Positions 16,384 through 24,247 of a DNA stretch of 64,000 bases are shown here, in pieces. The DNA is taken from assembly GCF_008692785.1 (NCBI RefSeq), contig NZ_VXJV01000003.1, positions 62,001-126,000 of the forward strand, in the 5' to 3' direction. How positions within the stretch are numbered: position 1 is the stretch's first letter; each line of letters starts with the position of its first letter. The notes under the pieces are model-generated. The model had not been told where the DNA came from, searched no databases, and was given only the letters and a program-made list of their open reading frames with translations. The translations under genes were made by a program, and so were the position numbers. Source of the stretch: Salmonella enterica subsp. diarizonae (GTDB lineage: Bacteria; Pseudomonadota; Gammaproteobacteria; Enterobacterales; Enterobacteriaceae).

Positions 16384-17534
16384 ACACGCTGCCGGTGCCG
16401 GAACCGGCCTTTGTGCTGCGGTATAATTTAAAGGACATCACGCACGACATTACCGCGTATGCGACCAGCATCACTTTTACCGACAAACTGAGCGGAGAAA
16501 GTGACGAACTGGAGGTGGAGCTGGAAGACAGTGAGCAGCGCTGGCGGGACGCGTGGTATCCGGGGATGGGTGACACGCTCGCCCTGCAGCTTGGGTTTAA
16601 GGGCAAGCCCCTGACCGACTGCGGCGGGTTCTCCATTGATGAAATTGAGCTGTCAGGCCCGCCTGACAGCGTCAGCATCCGGGGGCGTTCGGCACCGGTT
16701 ACCCGCGCCATGCGCACCAGGTCAAACCGGGGCTTTGAGAACACCACGCTTGCGGCCATCGCCGGGCGTATTGCCCGCAAGCACAAGCTGAAGCTTGAGG
16801 GGCAGATTGAGCCGCTGACCCTTGAGCGGATCACCCAGTACGGCGAGTCCGATCTGGCGTTCCTGAAGCGTCTGGCGCAGGACTATGGCTATATGGTCAA
16901 GGTCACCCCACAGAAGCTGATATTTTCTCACCTGGGTAAACTTCGGGATGCGCCGGTCATCCGTACCATCACGCCACAGGACATCAGCCGCTGGACGCTG
17001 CGTGACACCCTGCATGAGGTCTATAAAGGCGGGAAGAACAAGCACCAGAACAGCCAGACGCGTACGCTTGTGACCTACAAAGCGGATGGTTCGCAAGATA
17101 CCCGTCAGGAGAAACGAAAGCAGGTGCAGGTTCCATTCCGCCTGCCCGAAGAAAGCGCCGGTGCGGATACGCTGAACACCTACGAGCGTGCGTCAAATCC
17201 TGCTGAATCCCGCGCCAAAGGCAAGGCGAAGCTCGACAGTAAAAACGAGTACAAGCACGCCGGGACACTGTCTCTTGGTGATGGCGATTTGTCTTTGCGC
17301 GCCGGAGCGAGCGTCACCTTATCCGGTTTTGGTCAATCTGACGGCAAGTGGCTGATTATCAGCGCCCGTCATTCCCTTACGCGCAGCTGCGGACTGACCA
17401 CCGATATTGATATTGCACGCGGTCTGAAACATAAGGCAGGCGCGGGTAAAAAACAGGGCCGAACCCTGACCGTCTTTCATGCAGACGGCACAACAGAAGA
17501 GGTTAAGGCTGACAAGAGGATTTCGACGCGATGA
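16371..17534 (+). CDS. Baseplate hub protein (P2 gpD-like)
   Basis: 387 residues, the same length as P2 gpD. It has the hub pattern (TFTDKLSGESDELEVELEDSEQRWRDAWYPGMGDTLALQLGF, then LAAIAGRIARKHKLKLEG and the late VTLSGFGQSDGKWLIISARHSLTRSCGLTTDIDIARG). The family is related to VgrG and forms the hub on which the spike sits. Two starts are possible, 16371 and 16380 (MNTLPVPEP); the first is kept. It overlaps X by 13 bases and V by 4. Confidence 0.9.
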   Translation: MAAMNTLPVPEPAFVLRYNLKDITHDITAYATSITFTDKLSGESDELEVELEDSEQRWRDAWYPGMGDTLALQLGFKGKPLTDCGGFSIDEIELSGPPDSVSIRGRSAPVTRAMRTRSNRGFENTTLAAIAGRIARKHKLKLEGQIEPLTLERITQYGESDLAFLKRLAQDYGYMVKVTPQKLIFSHLGKLRDAPVIRTITPQDISRWTLRDTLHEVYKGGKNKHQNSQTRTLVTYKADGSQDTRQEKRKQVQVPFRLPEESAGADTLNTYERASNPAESRAKGKAKLDSKNEYKHAGTLSLGDGDLSLRAGASVTLSGFGQSDGKWLIISARHSLTRSCGLTTDIDIARGLKHKAGAGKKQGRTLTVFHADGTTEEVKADKRISTR

Positions 17535-18265
17535 ACGGTGTGATCTTTGCGACCGGCACGGTCAGCGCCATCGATCCAAAGACGGTTCGCGCCCGCGTTC
17601 GTCTGCCGGATCATGATAACCTTCGCACCTGGTGGCTGGATGTTATGCAGAACAATACTTACAAAAATAAGGATTACTGCATGCCCGACGTCGGCGAGCA
17701 GGTAAAGGTACTGATGACCCCTGACGGCGTCGAGGGGGTTATTCTCGGCGCGGTATATTCCAGTCAGGATACGCCGGTCATCAGCGACCCGGACAAGCGC
17801 CGTACCGACTTTGCTGACGGGACTTTTGTTGAATACGATCGCAAAAATAACGCGATGGCCATCGGTGGTGCGATAAAGACGTTAACCATCACCACCCACA
17901 GTGATATCACCCTGCAGACCGACACGCAGGTTACCGTTATCGCCCAAAACCGCGCCACGGTTAAGACGCAGGACGCCCTCATCGATGCCGCAAATTCAGC
18001 GACCATCAAAACCCAAAAAGCCACGGTAAATTCACCAGAAACCGAAGTGACCGGCAATACGACAATAAAAGGCGATCTGCTGGTTAAAGGGAGTATTACC
18101 GGTCAGGGTGGTATGGCGATTTCCGGTGGTAAGGGAGGTGCTGCGGCCACCATCACCGGCAGTCTGTCGGCAACGGATGATGTTTCTGCAGGTGGTACGT
18201 CACTGAAACGCCACGAGCACCCGAAAGGTCACAACGGCGCGCCCACCGGTCCGCCGTCCTCATAA
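17531..18265 (+). CDS. Baseplate spike protein (P2 gpV-like)
   Basis: 244 residues. The N-terminal OB-like domain (GTVSAIDPKTVRARVRLPDHDNLRTWWLDVMQ...MPDVGEQVKVLM) is the base_V signature. The middle is a repetitive beta-helix (ITTHSDITLQTDTQVTVIAQNRATVKTQDALIDAANSATIKTQKA). The C-terminus contains RHEHPKGHNG, a His-x-His motif like the metal-binding apex of P2 gpV. The trimer pierces the outer membrane. It is the last gene of the tail unit; a strong hairpin with T-run follows. Confidence 0.92.
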   Translation: MNGVIFATGTVSAIDPKTVRARVRLPDHDNLRTWWLDVMQNNTYKNKDYCMPDVGEQVKVLMTPDGVEGVILGAVYSSQDTPVISDPDKRRTDFADGTFVEYDRKNNAMAIGGAIKTLTITTHSDITLQTDTQVTVIAQNRATVKTQDALIDAANSATIKTQKATVNSPETEVTGNTTIKGDLLVKGSITGQGGMAISGGKGGAAATITGSLSATDDVSAGGTSLKRHEHPKGHNGAPTGPPSS

Positions 18266-18276
18266 CTATTTTCACT

Positions 18277-18310
18277 GTTGCCCTGCGTTATGCGGGGCAA
18301 CGTCGTTTTT
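18277..18310 (+). terminator. Intrinsic terminator after the V-like gene
   Basis: GTTGCCC (18277) pairs with GGGCAAC (ending 18301), and inner GC/GC pairs extend the stem; GTCG then five T follow at 18306-18310. It ends the tail operon just before promoter copy 3. Confidence 0.7.
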
Positions 18311-18319
18311 GCTTAGTAT

Positions 18320-18362
18320 TTAAAGCGCTTTAATACTTCCACTCATCCTCACGTCCGACACT
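18320..18362 (+). promoter_or_regulatory. Phage late-promoter element, copy 3 (dyad + -10)
   Basis: TTAAAG-CG-CTTTAA at 18320-18333 is a perfect 14-bp palindrome; GACACT starts 37 bases after the dyad start (18357) but is a weak -10. A second inverted repeat, CCGACA-C-TGTCGG (18355-18367), covers the -10 and ends one base before the ATG of the W-like gene. If the -10 is right the transcript would start at or near the ATG. Confidence 0.5.
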
Positions 18363-18368
18363 GTCGGC

Positions 18369-18731
18369 ATGAATACGAACAGTTCTTCACAATCACAGCC
18401 GCTGTGGTGGCAACCCGCACTGGGCCGCGATGGTCGGGTAACTGGTGCTGCTTGTGTCGCGCAGTGCATCCGTACCATTTTGTCGACGCCGAAAGGCAGC
18501 GACCCGCTGCGACCGGAGTTTGGCAGCGATGCTTACCTTTACCTCGACTGGCCGGTTCCCCGCGCGGTGCCAAACGTCATCCGCGAGTCTGTCGATGCCA
18601 TTCGTCGGTGGGAGCCGCGCTGCCGGAATGTGCGTGTAAAGCCGGTTATCGCGGGCGAACACGTCACACTGCGCGTGAGCTGGCAGTTGCAAAGTGGCGG
18701 TGAGGAATATACGGAGGTCAAATGGCGCTAG
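18369..18731 (+). CDS. Baseplate wedge protein (P2 gpW / T4 gp25-like)
   Basis: 120 residues. GAACVAQCIRTILSTPKGSDPLRPEFGSDAYLYLDWP is the gp25/gpW signature (conserved TPKGSxxxRPEFGS), followed by VPNVIRESVDAIRRWEPR and a basic strand region. These proteins are conserved wedge components that nucleate the sheath. There is no Shine-Dalgarno before the ATG at 18369 and an inverted repeat ends one base upstream. No later Met is suitable because the conserved domain begins soon after. It overlaps J by 10 bases. Confidence 0.9.
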   Translation: MNTNSSSQSQPLWWQPALGRDGRVTGAACVAQCIRTILSTPKGSDPLRPEFGSDAYLYLDWPVPRAVPNVIRESVDAIRRWEPRCRNVRVKPVIAGEHVTLRVSWQLQSGGEEYTEVKWR

Positions 18732-19831
18732 CACTGGCTGAACCGGTCTTTCTGGAAACCCGCCCGGAAGTCATTCTGCGCGAGGTTATTGACTGGTACG
18801 AAAAAGAGTCCGGTAAAAAACTCTATCCCGCTGATGATGAGATGCTGCTCATCAACATGGTGGTTTACCGTGAATCGCTGGTCCGCACCATTATCCAGGA
18901 TGTGGCCGGGCAGAATCTGGTGGCCAAAGCCCGCGCGCCAATGATTGATTATCTCGGCCATCTGGTCGGGGTGTTTCGTCTGCCCGCTGTTCCGGCGCTG
19001 GCCACACTGAGATTCAGTGTTGATGAAGCGCCTGCAGCCAACATCCTCATCCCGGCAGGAACGCGCGTCAGCGCCACCGACAGCGTTATTTTTGCAACCG
19101 ACAGCGACGTATTATTGCAGGCGGGGTCACTCAGTGTTCAGGTTCATGCAACCTGTACCGACGCAGGCATTGCCGGTAACGGCTGGCAGCCCGCTCAAAT
19201 CAGCAACCTGCTGGATGATATTGATGGCGCGGATTTGCAGGTTGTGGCCATCGCGCCCAGCGCTGGCGGTGCGGATGCTGAAAGCGACGATCACCTTCGC
19301 GAACGTATTATTCTGGCCCCGGAGTCGTTCAGTAACGCAGGCTCAAAGGGGGCGTATCGTTTTCATGCCATGTCAGCACATCAGGATATTGTTGATGTGG
19401 CCGTCACGCGCCCACAGCCAGGCACGGTAAAACTGACGCCGCTAATGTCATATGGACTGCCGGATCAAACCCTTCTGGATGCGGTCGACGGGATTTGTTC
19501 TGACGAGAAGGTGCGCCCCCTTACCGATACTGTCATCACCAGCATCCCGGATGAGGTGACGTACTCCATCAACGCCACGCTGATGGTGTATGACAACCAG
19601 GATGAAAAAACGGTACTGACGCAGGCGCAAAGCGCCATTACTGAGTGGGAATCCGCTCAGTCATCCCGCCTTGGCCGGGACATTATTCCCAGCCAGATAT
19701 CCGCAGCACTTTCTGTTCCGGGTGTTTACAAAGTGAGTCTGGACGCGCTGACAGAACAAATCCTGACTGAAACGCAGTGGGCGCACTGTCTCGCGATTCG
19801 TCTGACGCCAGGAGGAAAAGTACATGGCTGA
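18722..19831 (+). CDS. Baseplate assembly protein J
   Basis: 369 residues. FLETRPEVILREVIDWYEKESGKKLYPADDEMLLINMVVYRESLVRTIIQDVAGQNLVAKARAPMIDYLGHLVGVFRLPAVPALATLRFSVD is the standard opening of P2 gpJ-type baseplate proteins. Later parts include IPAGTRVSATDSVIFATDSDV and GGADAESDDHLRERIILAPESFSNAGSKGAYRFHAMSAH. It forms the wedge together with W and I. It overlaps W by 10 bases and I by 8, the P2 order W-J-I. Confidence 0.93.
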   Translation: MALALAEPVFLETRPEVILREVIDWYEKESGKKLYPADDEMLLINMVVYRESLVRTIIQDVAGQNLVAKARAPMIDYLGHLVGVFRLPAVPALATLRFSVDEAPAANILIPAGTRVSATDSVIFATDSDVLLQAGSLSVQVHATCTDAGIAGNGWQPAQISNLLDDIDGADLQVVAIAPSAGGADAESDDHLRERIILAPESFSNAGSKGAYRFHAMSAHQDIVDVAVTRPQPGTVKLTPLMSYGLPDQTLLDAVDGICSDEKVRPLTDTVITSIPDEVTYSINATLMVYDNQDEKTVLTQAQSAITEWESAQSSRLGRDIIPSQISAALSVPGVYKVSLDALTEQILTETQWAHCLAIRLTPGGKVHG

Positions 19832-20396
19832 GAATAACAATCTGCCGCTGGCCCCCCCGCTTGCTGGTGATAAACGTTTTTCCACGCTGGCTAGGCTTGC
19901 TGAAACGCGTTTCTCCGGTATCAGCCTGACGCCGCTTCTGGTTTATCTCATTGATATGACCGAAACCACTGCTTTGCCGTGGCTTGCCGGGCAATTGTCA
20001 CTGACCGGAGATAATGGCTGGAGCCTTGCCGAGTCTGACGAAGCAAAACGGGAACTCATCAAAAACGCCATCGAGCTGTTTCGCTATAAGGGGACGCCAT
20101 GGTCAGTCCGCCAGGTTATCCGCAGCCTGGGTTTTGGTGAGGTGCAAATTATTGAGGGTGGCGACGGGCTTGATCCGGCTATCGCCATGAAGTGGCCAAC
20201 CAACACGCACTGGGCGCTGTATCGCATCAAGCTGAGTCAGGCGATTACGAACGATCAGGCCAGACTGATGCGTAAAACGCTGGCAGCGTTTGCGCCTGCA
20301 CGTTGTGAACTGGCGAGCCTTGATTTTGTGGCTGCGCCCGTTCGTTACAACAATACCGCCCGCTATGACGGGACTTACAATCACGGGAGCGCCTGA
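19824..20396 (+). CDS. Tail protein I (P2 gpI-like)
   Basis: 190 residues, LAPPLAGDKRFSTLARLAETRFSGISLTPLLVYLIDMTETTALPWLAGQLSLTGDNGWSLAESDEAKRELIKNAIELFRYKGTPWSVRQVI: the tail P2-I signature including the conserved HxxKGTPW-like RYKGTPW. It is the baseplate component to which the fibre attaches. Overlaps J by 8 bases and lies 2 bases before the fibre gene. Confidence 0.92.
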   Translation: MAENNNLPLAPPLAGDKRFSTLARLAETRFSGISLTPLLVYLIDMTETTALPWLAGQLSLTGDNGWSLAESDEAKRELIKNAIELFRYKGTPWSVRQVIRSLGFGEVQIIEGGDGLDPAIAMKWPTNTHWALYRIKLSQAITNDQARLMRKTLAAFAPARCELASLDFVAAPVRYNNTARYDGTYNHGSA

Positions 20397-20398
20397 TT

Positions 20399-22093
20399 AT
20401 GGGTAAACTGACCGAACTCGAACAATGGGATGAAGATGTCTATCAGATTGAGACGTCCGATCCTGTATTAGGTGGCCCGGATGGCATCTCCAACCGTCCG
20501 CAAAAGCAGCTGGCCAACCGCACGCAATGGCTAAAGAAGCGTCTGGAAGACGCAAATAACGCCCTGGCTGAACACGAAAAATCCCGTAACCATCCTGACG
20601 CCACACTGACAGCTAAGGGCTTTGTTCGTCTCTACAGCGCCGTTAACAGCATGGATGAAACAATGGCCGCCACGCCAAAAGCGGTCAAAATAGCGATGGA
20701 CAATGCTAACGCGCGTCTTGCCAAAGAGCGCAACCTTGCCGACCTGCCGAGCATACCATTGGCGCTGGCCAACCTGACCCTTGCTGACGTCAAAAAATAC
20801 GTAGAGTCCACCAACACCGGCGTCAGCAAACTACCCCAGCTCCGCCCATCCAGCGAAGATGACCTGACCAGTCTGCCCGCCGGTTATATGGCCCTCGCTA
20901 AAAACAGTACACCAGGCGGGCCACTGCCAGACGAAAACTGGCATTACCTTGAGGTCGCGGGGAAGCTGGATAACCCATCAAACAGCCCCAACAGAAAAGG
21001 GGGCGTTATCAGGCTGACACAGATAAGTAACCCTGGAATAAGCTGGACTGGCGCAAAATTTGATGACGGCACCACCACAACAGCAAAATTCAAGTGGGCC
21101 AGAGACTTCAACACCCTGAACAAGCCCACGCCGGAAGACGTTGGGCTTGCAGCCACCAAAAAAGCGGTAGACGACACCCAGACCGGCCTCGCTGCGCAGG
21201 GCGTCATGTGGATAACCTCAGCCGACGACCTGAGCAATCTGCCGTCCGGCGCTCGCCGATTTGCCAGCAACAAAGCACCAGCAACGGTACTGCCAGCAGC
21301 GGGTTATTTTTTCATTGAGGTGCTGGCGAAACGCGATACAGCGAACGGCAGTTGCATTCTGGCAACGAGTAGCACCGGAGACATCTGGATCGGTCTGCGT
21401 TACACCGTTCCCGCAGATGCCGCCTTCACCTGGACACAGCTAAACCAGACTGTAGAAAACCTCGGTTTAACGGAAGCTGTAAAACGAGCCTTAAATGCTG
21501 TTCAGAAAACCGGCGATGTCATGACCGGCAACCTGGCACTCCGCAGCGACGGCCGGGCGTATTTTGTTATCCAGAATGCGGATGATTCGGCGCGCGCTTA
21601 TTTCTACAAAGACAAAAACGGTGACGGCATCCATATTAATAACGGGCTGGATGGCGGCGGCGATTTCATTTTTGGTAAAGATGGTACCTTTCATTCCCCC
21701 GACTACGTGTACGTTGGTGGCTCAAAGATAGCATCTGACGGCAACGTTAATGGCGCTCGCTGGGGTGGCTGGCTGAATGACTTCCTTAATAACAATTACA
21801 ACCGTAAAAACACCGCCGGACTGGGAAGTTTTGGCTGGGTTCGTGATGAAAGCACCGGGTTTATAATGCAATGGGGAACGCTTGGTGGTTCAAACGGAAC
21901 CTACAATTTCCCGCGCGCGTTTCCTGCTGCCTGCTTTGCTGTGTTTGTTACCAACACCAGTTCACAAGGGGCTTTGGTAGATAACGCATTTGGGTATCCC
22001 GTAAATAACAGTCAGTTTTTTGCCGCCACCAAAGCGTCAAACGGCGCTGGCACAGGGGCTTACCCTGTAGCCTGGTTTGCGATTGGGAGATAA
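20399..22093 (+). CDS. Tail fibre protein, expressed version (constant + variable part)
   Basis: 564 residues. The N-terminal ~165 residues (GKLTELEQWDEDVYQIETSDPVLGGPDGISNRPQKQLANRTQWLKKRLED) are the P2-H type baseplate-attachment domain. Residues ~150-350 hold two diverged copies of one ~100-residue module, each starting with D-D-L-x-x-L-P-x-G. A gix-like site (21450-21475) lies across codon 355 in frame, so the last 209 residues, ending in a receptor-binding tip with GWVRDESTGFIMQWGT, are the switchable part. The alternative C-terminus is stored on the minus strand at 23428-24174. Host range is thus phase variable. Confidence 0.92.
   Translation: MGKLTELEQWDEDVYQIETSDPVLGGPDGISNRPQKQLANRTQWLKKRLEDANNALAEHEKSRNHPDATLTAKGFVRLYSAVNSMDETMAATPKAVKIAMDNANARLAKERNLADLPSIPLALANLTLADVKKYVESTNTGVSKLPQLRPSSEDDLTSLPAGYMALAKNSTPGGPLPDENWHYLEVAGKLDNPSNSPNRKGGVIRLTQISNPGISWTGAKFDDGTTTTAKFKWARDFNTLNKPTPEDVGLAATKKAVDDTQTGLAAQGVMWITSADDLSNLPSGARRFASNKAPATVLPAAGYFFIEVLAKRDTANGSCILATSSTGDIWIGLRYTVPADAAFTWTQLNQTVENLGLTEAVKRALNAVQKTGDVMTGNLALRSDGRAYFVIQNADDSARAYFYKDKNGDGIHINNGLDGGGDFIFGKDGTFHSPDYVYVGGSKIASDGNVNGARWGGWLNDFLNNNYNRKNTAGLGSFGWVRDESTGFIMQWGTLGGSNGTYNFPRAFPAACFAVFVTNTSSQGALVDNAFGYPVNNSQFFAATKASNGAGTGAYPVAWFAIGR
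21450..21475 (+). promoter_or_regulatory. gix-like crossover site A
   Basis: The core AAAACCTCGGTTTAA is the centre of the Mu Gin crossover site as I remember it, and the flanks also fit partly. The central TC (21462-21463) occupies codon positions 2-3 of the Leu codon in ENLGL. The partner site B is an inverted copy at 24160-24185 with core AAAACGTCGGTTTAA. Confidence 0.8.
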
Positions 22094-22097
22094 ATTA

Positions 22098-22685
22098 ATG
22101 AGCGTAATGAGCGATTACTATTACAGCTTTAAAGAAAAAGGTTTTTTCTACCAACCTGAAACGGAATCAGGCGATTACCCTGGTGATTTAATTTCCCTGA
22201 CCGATGAGCGGTATCATGAATTAATGCAGGGTCAGGCGGAAGGAAAATATATCGAACACAGAAAAGACGGCCCCGTACTGGTTGATTACCCCGACCAGTC
22301 ACTGGAAGACGCACGTAAACAAAAACACGCTGAGATAAACACCTGGCGCAACAGCCAGGAAAACAGCAGCATTATTTTCACCCTTAACGACCACAAATGG
22401 GACTGCGGCAAAGCCTCACAGGCCCGCCTTGCGCCCGTTGTTGCCGTGGCTAAATCCGGCGCACTCCCGCCCGGCTTCTTCTGGACAGACGCCGACAACA
22501 TCGATGTGCCAATGACCGCTGACGAACTCACCGCGCTGGAAGCCGCAATGCAGCAGAACATGGTGCTACAGGGCTTCAAAATCCATGAGCGCCAGCGGCA
22601 GATGAAGAAAGATATCGACGAATTAACTAAGGTCAGTGATATTTTAAATTATCCCGTAGGCTGGCCTGATAATAGCGGTAATTAA
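22098..22685 (+). CDS. Tail fibre assembly protein 1 (Tfa)
   Basis: 195 residues. The conserved Tfa C-terminus is clear: INTWRNSQENSSIIFTLNDHKWDCGKASQARL, then LPPGFFWTDADNIDVPMTADELTALEAAMQQNMVLQGFKIHERQRQMKKDIDELT. Tfa chaperones fold and trimerise the matching fibre tip and often stay bound. It lies 4 bases after the fibre, inside the invertible segment, so it stays linked to its own tip. Start MSVMSDYYY at 22098 fits a separate gene. Confidence 0.92.
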   Translation: MSVMSDYYYSFKEKGFFYQPETESGDYPGDLISLTDERYHELMQGQAEGKYIEHRKDGPVLVDYPDQSLEDARKQKHAEINTWRNSQENSSIIFTLNDHKWDCGKASQARLAPVVAVAKSGALPPGFFWTDADNIDVPMTADELTALEAAMQQNMVLQGFKIHERQRQMKKDIDELTKVSDILNYPVGWPDNSGN

Positions 22686-22695
22686 ATAAAACAAC

Positions 22696-22711
22696 GCCCG
22701 GATTGCCGGGC
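22696..22711. terminator. Bidirectional hairpin between the two Tfa genes
   Basis: GCCCGG-ATTG-CCGGGC forms a 6-bp GC stem with a 4-base loop; T-rich sequence follows on the plus strand and a short A-run/T-run on the other. It separates the convergent Tfa genes in either orientation of the segment. Confidence 0.65.
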
Positions 22712-22726
22712 ATTATTATTTAGATG

Positions 22727-23428
22727 TTATTTTGTTGGGGTATCCGGCCAACCGATTTTATAATCCAGAATTGCCTTTACATTAGTCAGCTTGTCGATTT
22801 CCTCTTTCATTTCCCGTTGTCGCATGTGGATTTTTAGCCCCATAGTAAACATCGCCTGGTCGATTGCGTCACTGAGGTTAATCAGCTCGCCAGACGTCAT
22901 CGGTATGTCATTATTATCGGCGTCCGTCCAGATAAAACCGTCCGGTAACTTGTTGGCTTTTGCCATCTGTACCGATAGCGTAAGGCGCTCCTGCGTGGCT
23001 TTGCCGTAGTCCCAGTTGTGATTGTTAAACTGAAATACGTAATTTGCGTTTTCCTGGCTGTTGCGCCATGCGTCTATCTCGCGGGTTTTCTGCTCACGGG
23101 CTTTTTCGGGGGTTATCAGGTCAATAATATTTGTGCCATCAAATCCCCAACGACCGGAAATATCCGCACGGCGGTTAGCGGTAGTATTGGGGACTTCGGC
23201 GACGCTAAACCCTTCTGGATTAATCGCCGATACGTCTTTTGAAATGCAGCGGATAATACCCTGGTTGTCATATGCCACTTTTATTGTGTCAGGTGAAAAC
23301 AGTTTCTGGCATTCGTACCAGTCCTGCCCATCTTGCGAAAACATAAAAACAACCTTGTGCTTGTTCGCCAAATCCGCCTGTTCAGGGGTTTTGGGAGATC
23401 CTCTGCTTATATTTTTTAATATCATCAT
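22727..23428 (-). CDS. Tail fibre assembly protein 2 (Tfa', silent orientation)
   Basis: 233 residues. Homologous to Tfa 1 over the C-terminal half (EIDAWRNSQENANYVFQFNNHNWDYGKATQERL; LPDGFIWTDADNNDIPMTSGELINLSDAIDQAMFTMGLKIHMRQREMKEEIDKLT), while the N-terminal half differs, as expected for the part that recognises a different fibre tip. Its ATG overlaps the stop of fibre C-terminus 2 by one base. In the present orientation it has no promoter from the late operon; inversion would place it behind the fibre gene. Confidence 0.9.
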   Translation of the reverse strand: MMILKNISRGSPKTPEQADLANKHKVVFMFSQDGQDWYECQKLFSPDTIKVAYDNQGIIRCISKDVSAINPEGFSVAEVPNTTANRRADISGRWGFDGTNIIDLITPEKAREQKTREIDAWRNSQENANYVFQFNNHNWDYGKATQERLTLSVQMAKANKLPDGFIWTDADNNDIPMTSGELINLSDAIDQAMFTMGLKIHMRQREMKEEIDKLTNVKAILDYKIGWPDTPTK

Positions 23429-24174
23429 TACACTCTCCCTGCATTATACCAAATGCCATTAATATTTTTTTGCACGGGTGCATAAACCGGGTATTCGGCG
23501 TTATCATTAAAATCCCCACCAGTAAGAACATAGCCTGCTGGTACCGTACCGCCATTAGCTCCCCACACTGCTGACTGATTCGCGCCCATGCGTACATCCT
23601 TAACAAAGTTCTGATTTACCCAGTCAATCGTCGCACGAACGTTGATGTTGTTGTCGCGGGCGCCGAACTGGTTATCAAGCCAGGTATTCAGCCAGCCACC
23701 CCATAGAGTGCCGTAGATATTTCCGTCAGTAGCCACTATTGCTCCAGCGACATGAAGCCTATAAGGGGTAAATATTTCATTGGTTTGATAGTCAATATGA
23801 AGAGGATTGCTTCTCCACGCTCCTTTCTGGTCGTAGGAATGAATATCCCATCCATTCTTATATGGCCCCCACGCCCAGCGGATATAACCCGTCGCGTCAT
23901 AAGCATTGAGCAGCGTGCTAAAATTAGTATCAGCACCAACTGCGTTAGCTGTATCTTTCAGTATCAGGGTTCTGAATAGTTCAAAAGCTCTTAGGCCGAA
24001 ACGACCTACGCGCTGATTATCAGCATAAATATCAATCACACCATCCGCACTGCCGATAAATCCACTGTCACTGTCGCCGATATTTATACACGGTGTGCTG
24101 CCATCAAAAGCGCCGGTTCCTACGCTACCGATACTGACGCGTTTTGTCGGATTCAGGGTTTCTTTTAAACCGAC
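23428..24174 (-). CDS. Alternative tail fibre C-terminus (silent cassette)
   Basis: An open frame of about 247 residues runs from the crossover point in site B to a stop shared with Tfa'. It starts at the codon GTC in NVGLKETLNPTKRV, the counterpart of NLGLTEAVKRALN in the expressed fibre. A common DG(N)(V/I)xGxxWGGWLN segment shows homology to C-terminus 1, while the tip (GANGGTVPAGYVLTGGDFNDNAEYPVYAPVQK) is different. It has no own start; a TGA at 24190-24192 closes the frame just beyond the site. Inversion would join it to the first 355 residues of the fibre. Confidence 0.88.
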   Translation of the reverse strand, partial: VGLKETLNPTKRVSIGSVGTGAFDGSTPCINIGDSDSGFIGSADGVIDIYADNQRVGRFGLRAFELFRTLILKDTANAVGADTNFSTLLNAYDATGYIRWAWGPYKNGWDIHSYDQKGAWRSNPLHIDYQTNEIFTPYRLHVAGAIVATDGNIYGTLWGGWLNTWLDNQFGARDNNINVRATIDWVNQNFVKDVRMGANQSAVWGANGGTVPAGYVLTGGDFNDNAEYPVYAPVQKNINGIWYNAGRV

Positions 24175-24185
24175 GTTTTGCCTGA
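24160..24185 (-). promoter_or_regulatory. gix-like crossover site B
   Basis: Read on the minus strand its core is AAAACGTCGGTTTAA, differing from site A by one base over 15, with a shared GAA at the outer flank. The central TC is identical, as needed for strand exchange. It is inverted relative to site A and lies 62 bases before the invertase start. Confidence 0.78.
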
Positions 24186-24247
24186 CACCTCATAGCGATA
24201 AAAATGCTATTTCCCCGCACCTACAACAGATTTAAGAAGGTTCAGAA

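Larger units (their letters stand above)
21462..24173. other. Invertible tail-fibre segment (G-segment-like, ~2.7 kb)
   Basis: Bounded by two inverted gix-like sites. Plus strand: fibre C-terminus 1 and Tfa 1; minus strand: fibre C-terminus 2 and Tfa 2; the two pairs face each other across a hairpin at 22696-22711. The reading frame is preserved at both sites (TC at codon positions 2-3), so inversion would give a 602-residue fibre. The invertase gene lies just outside, beside site B, as gin does in Mu. Confidence 0.85.
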
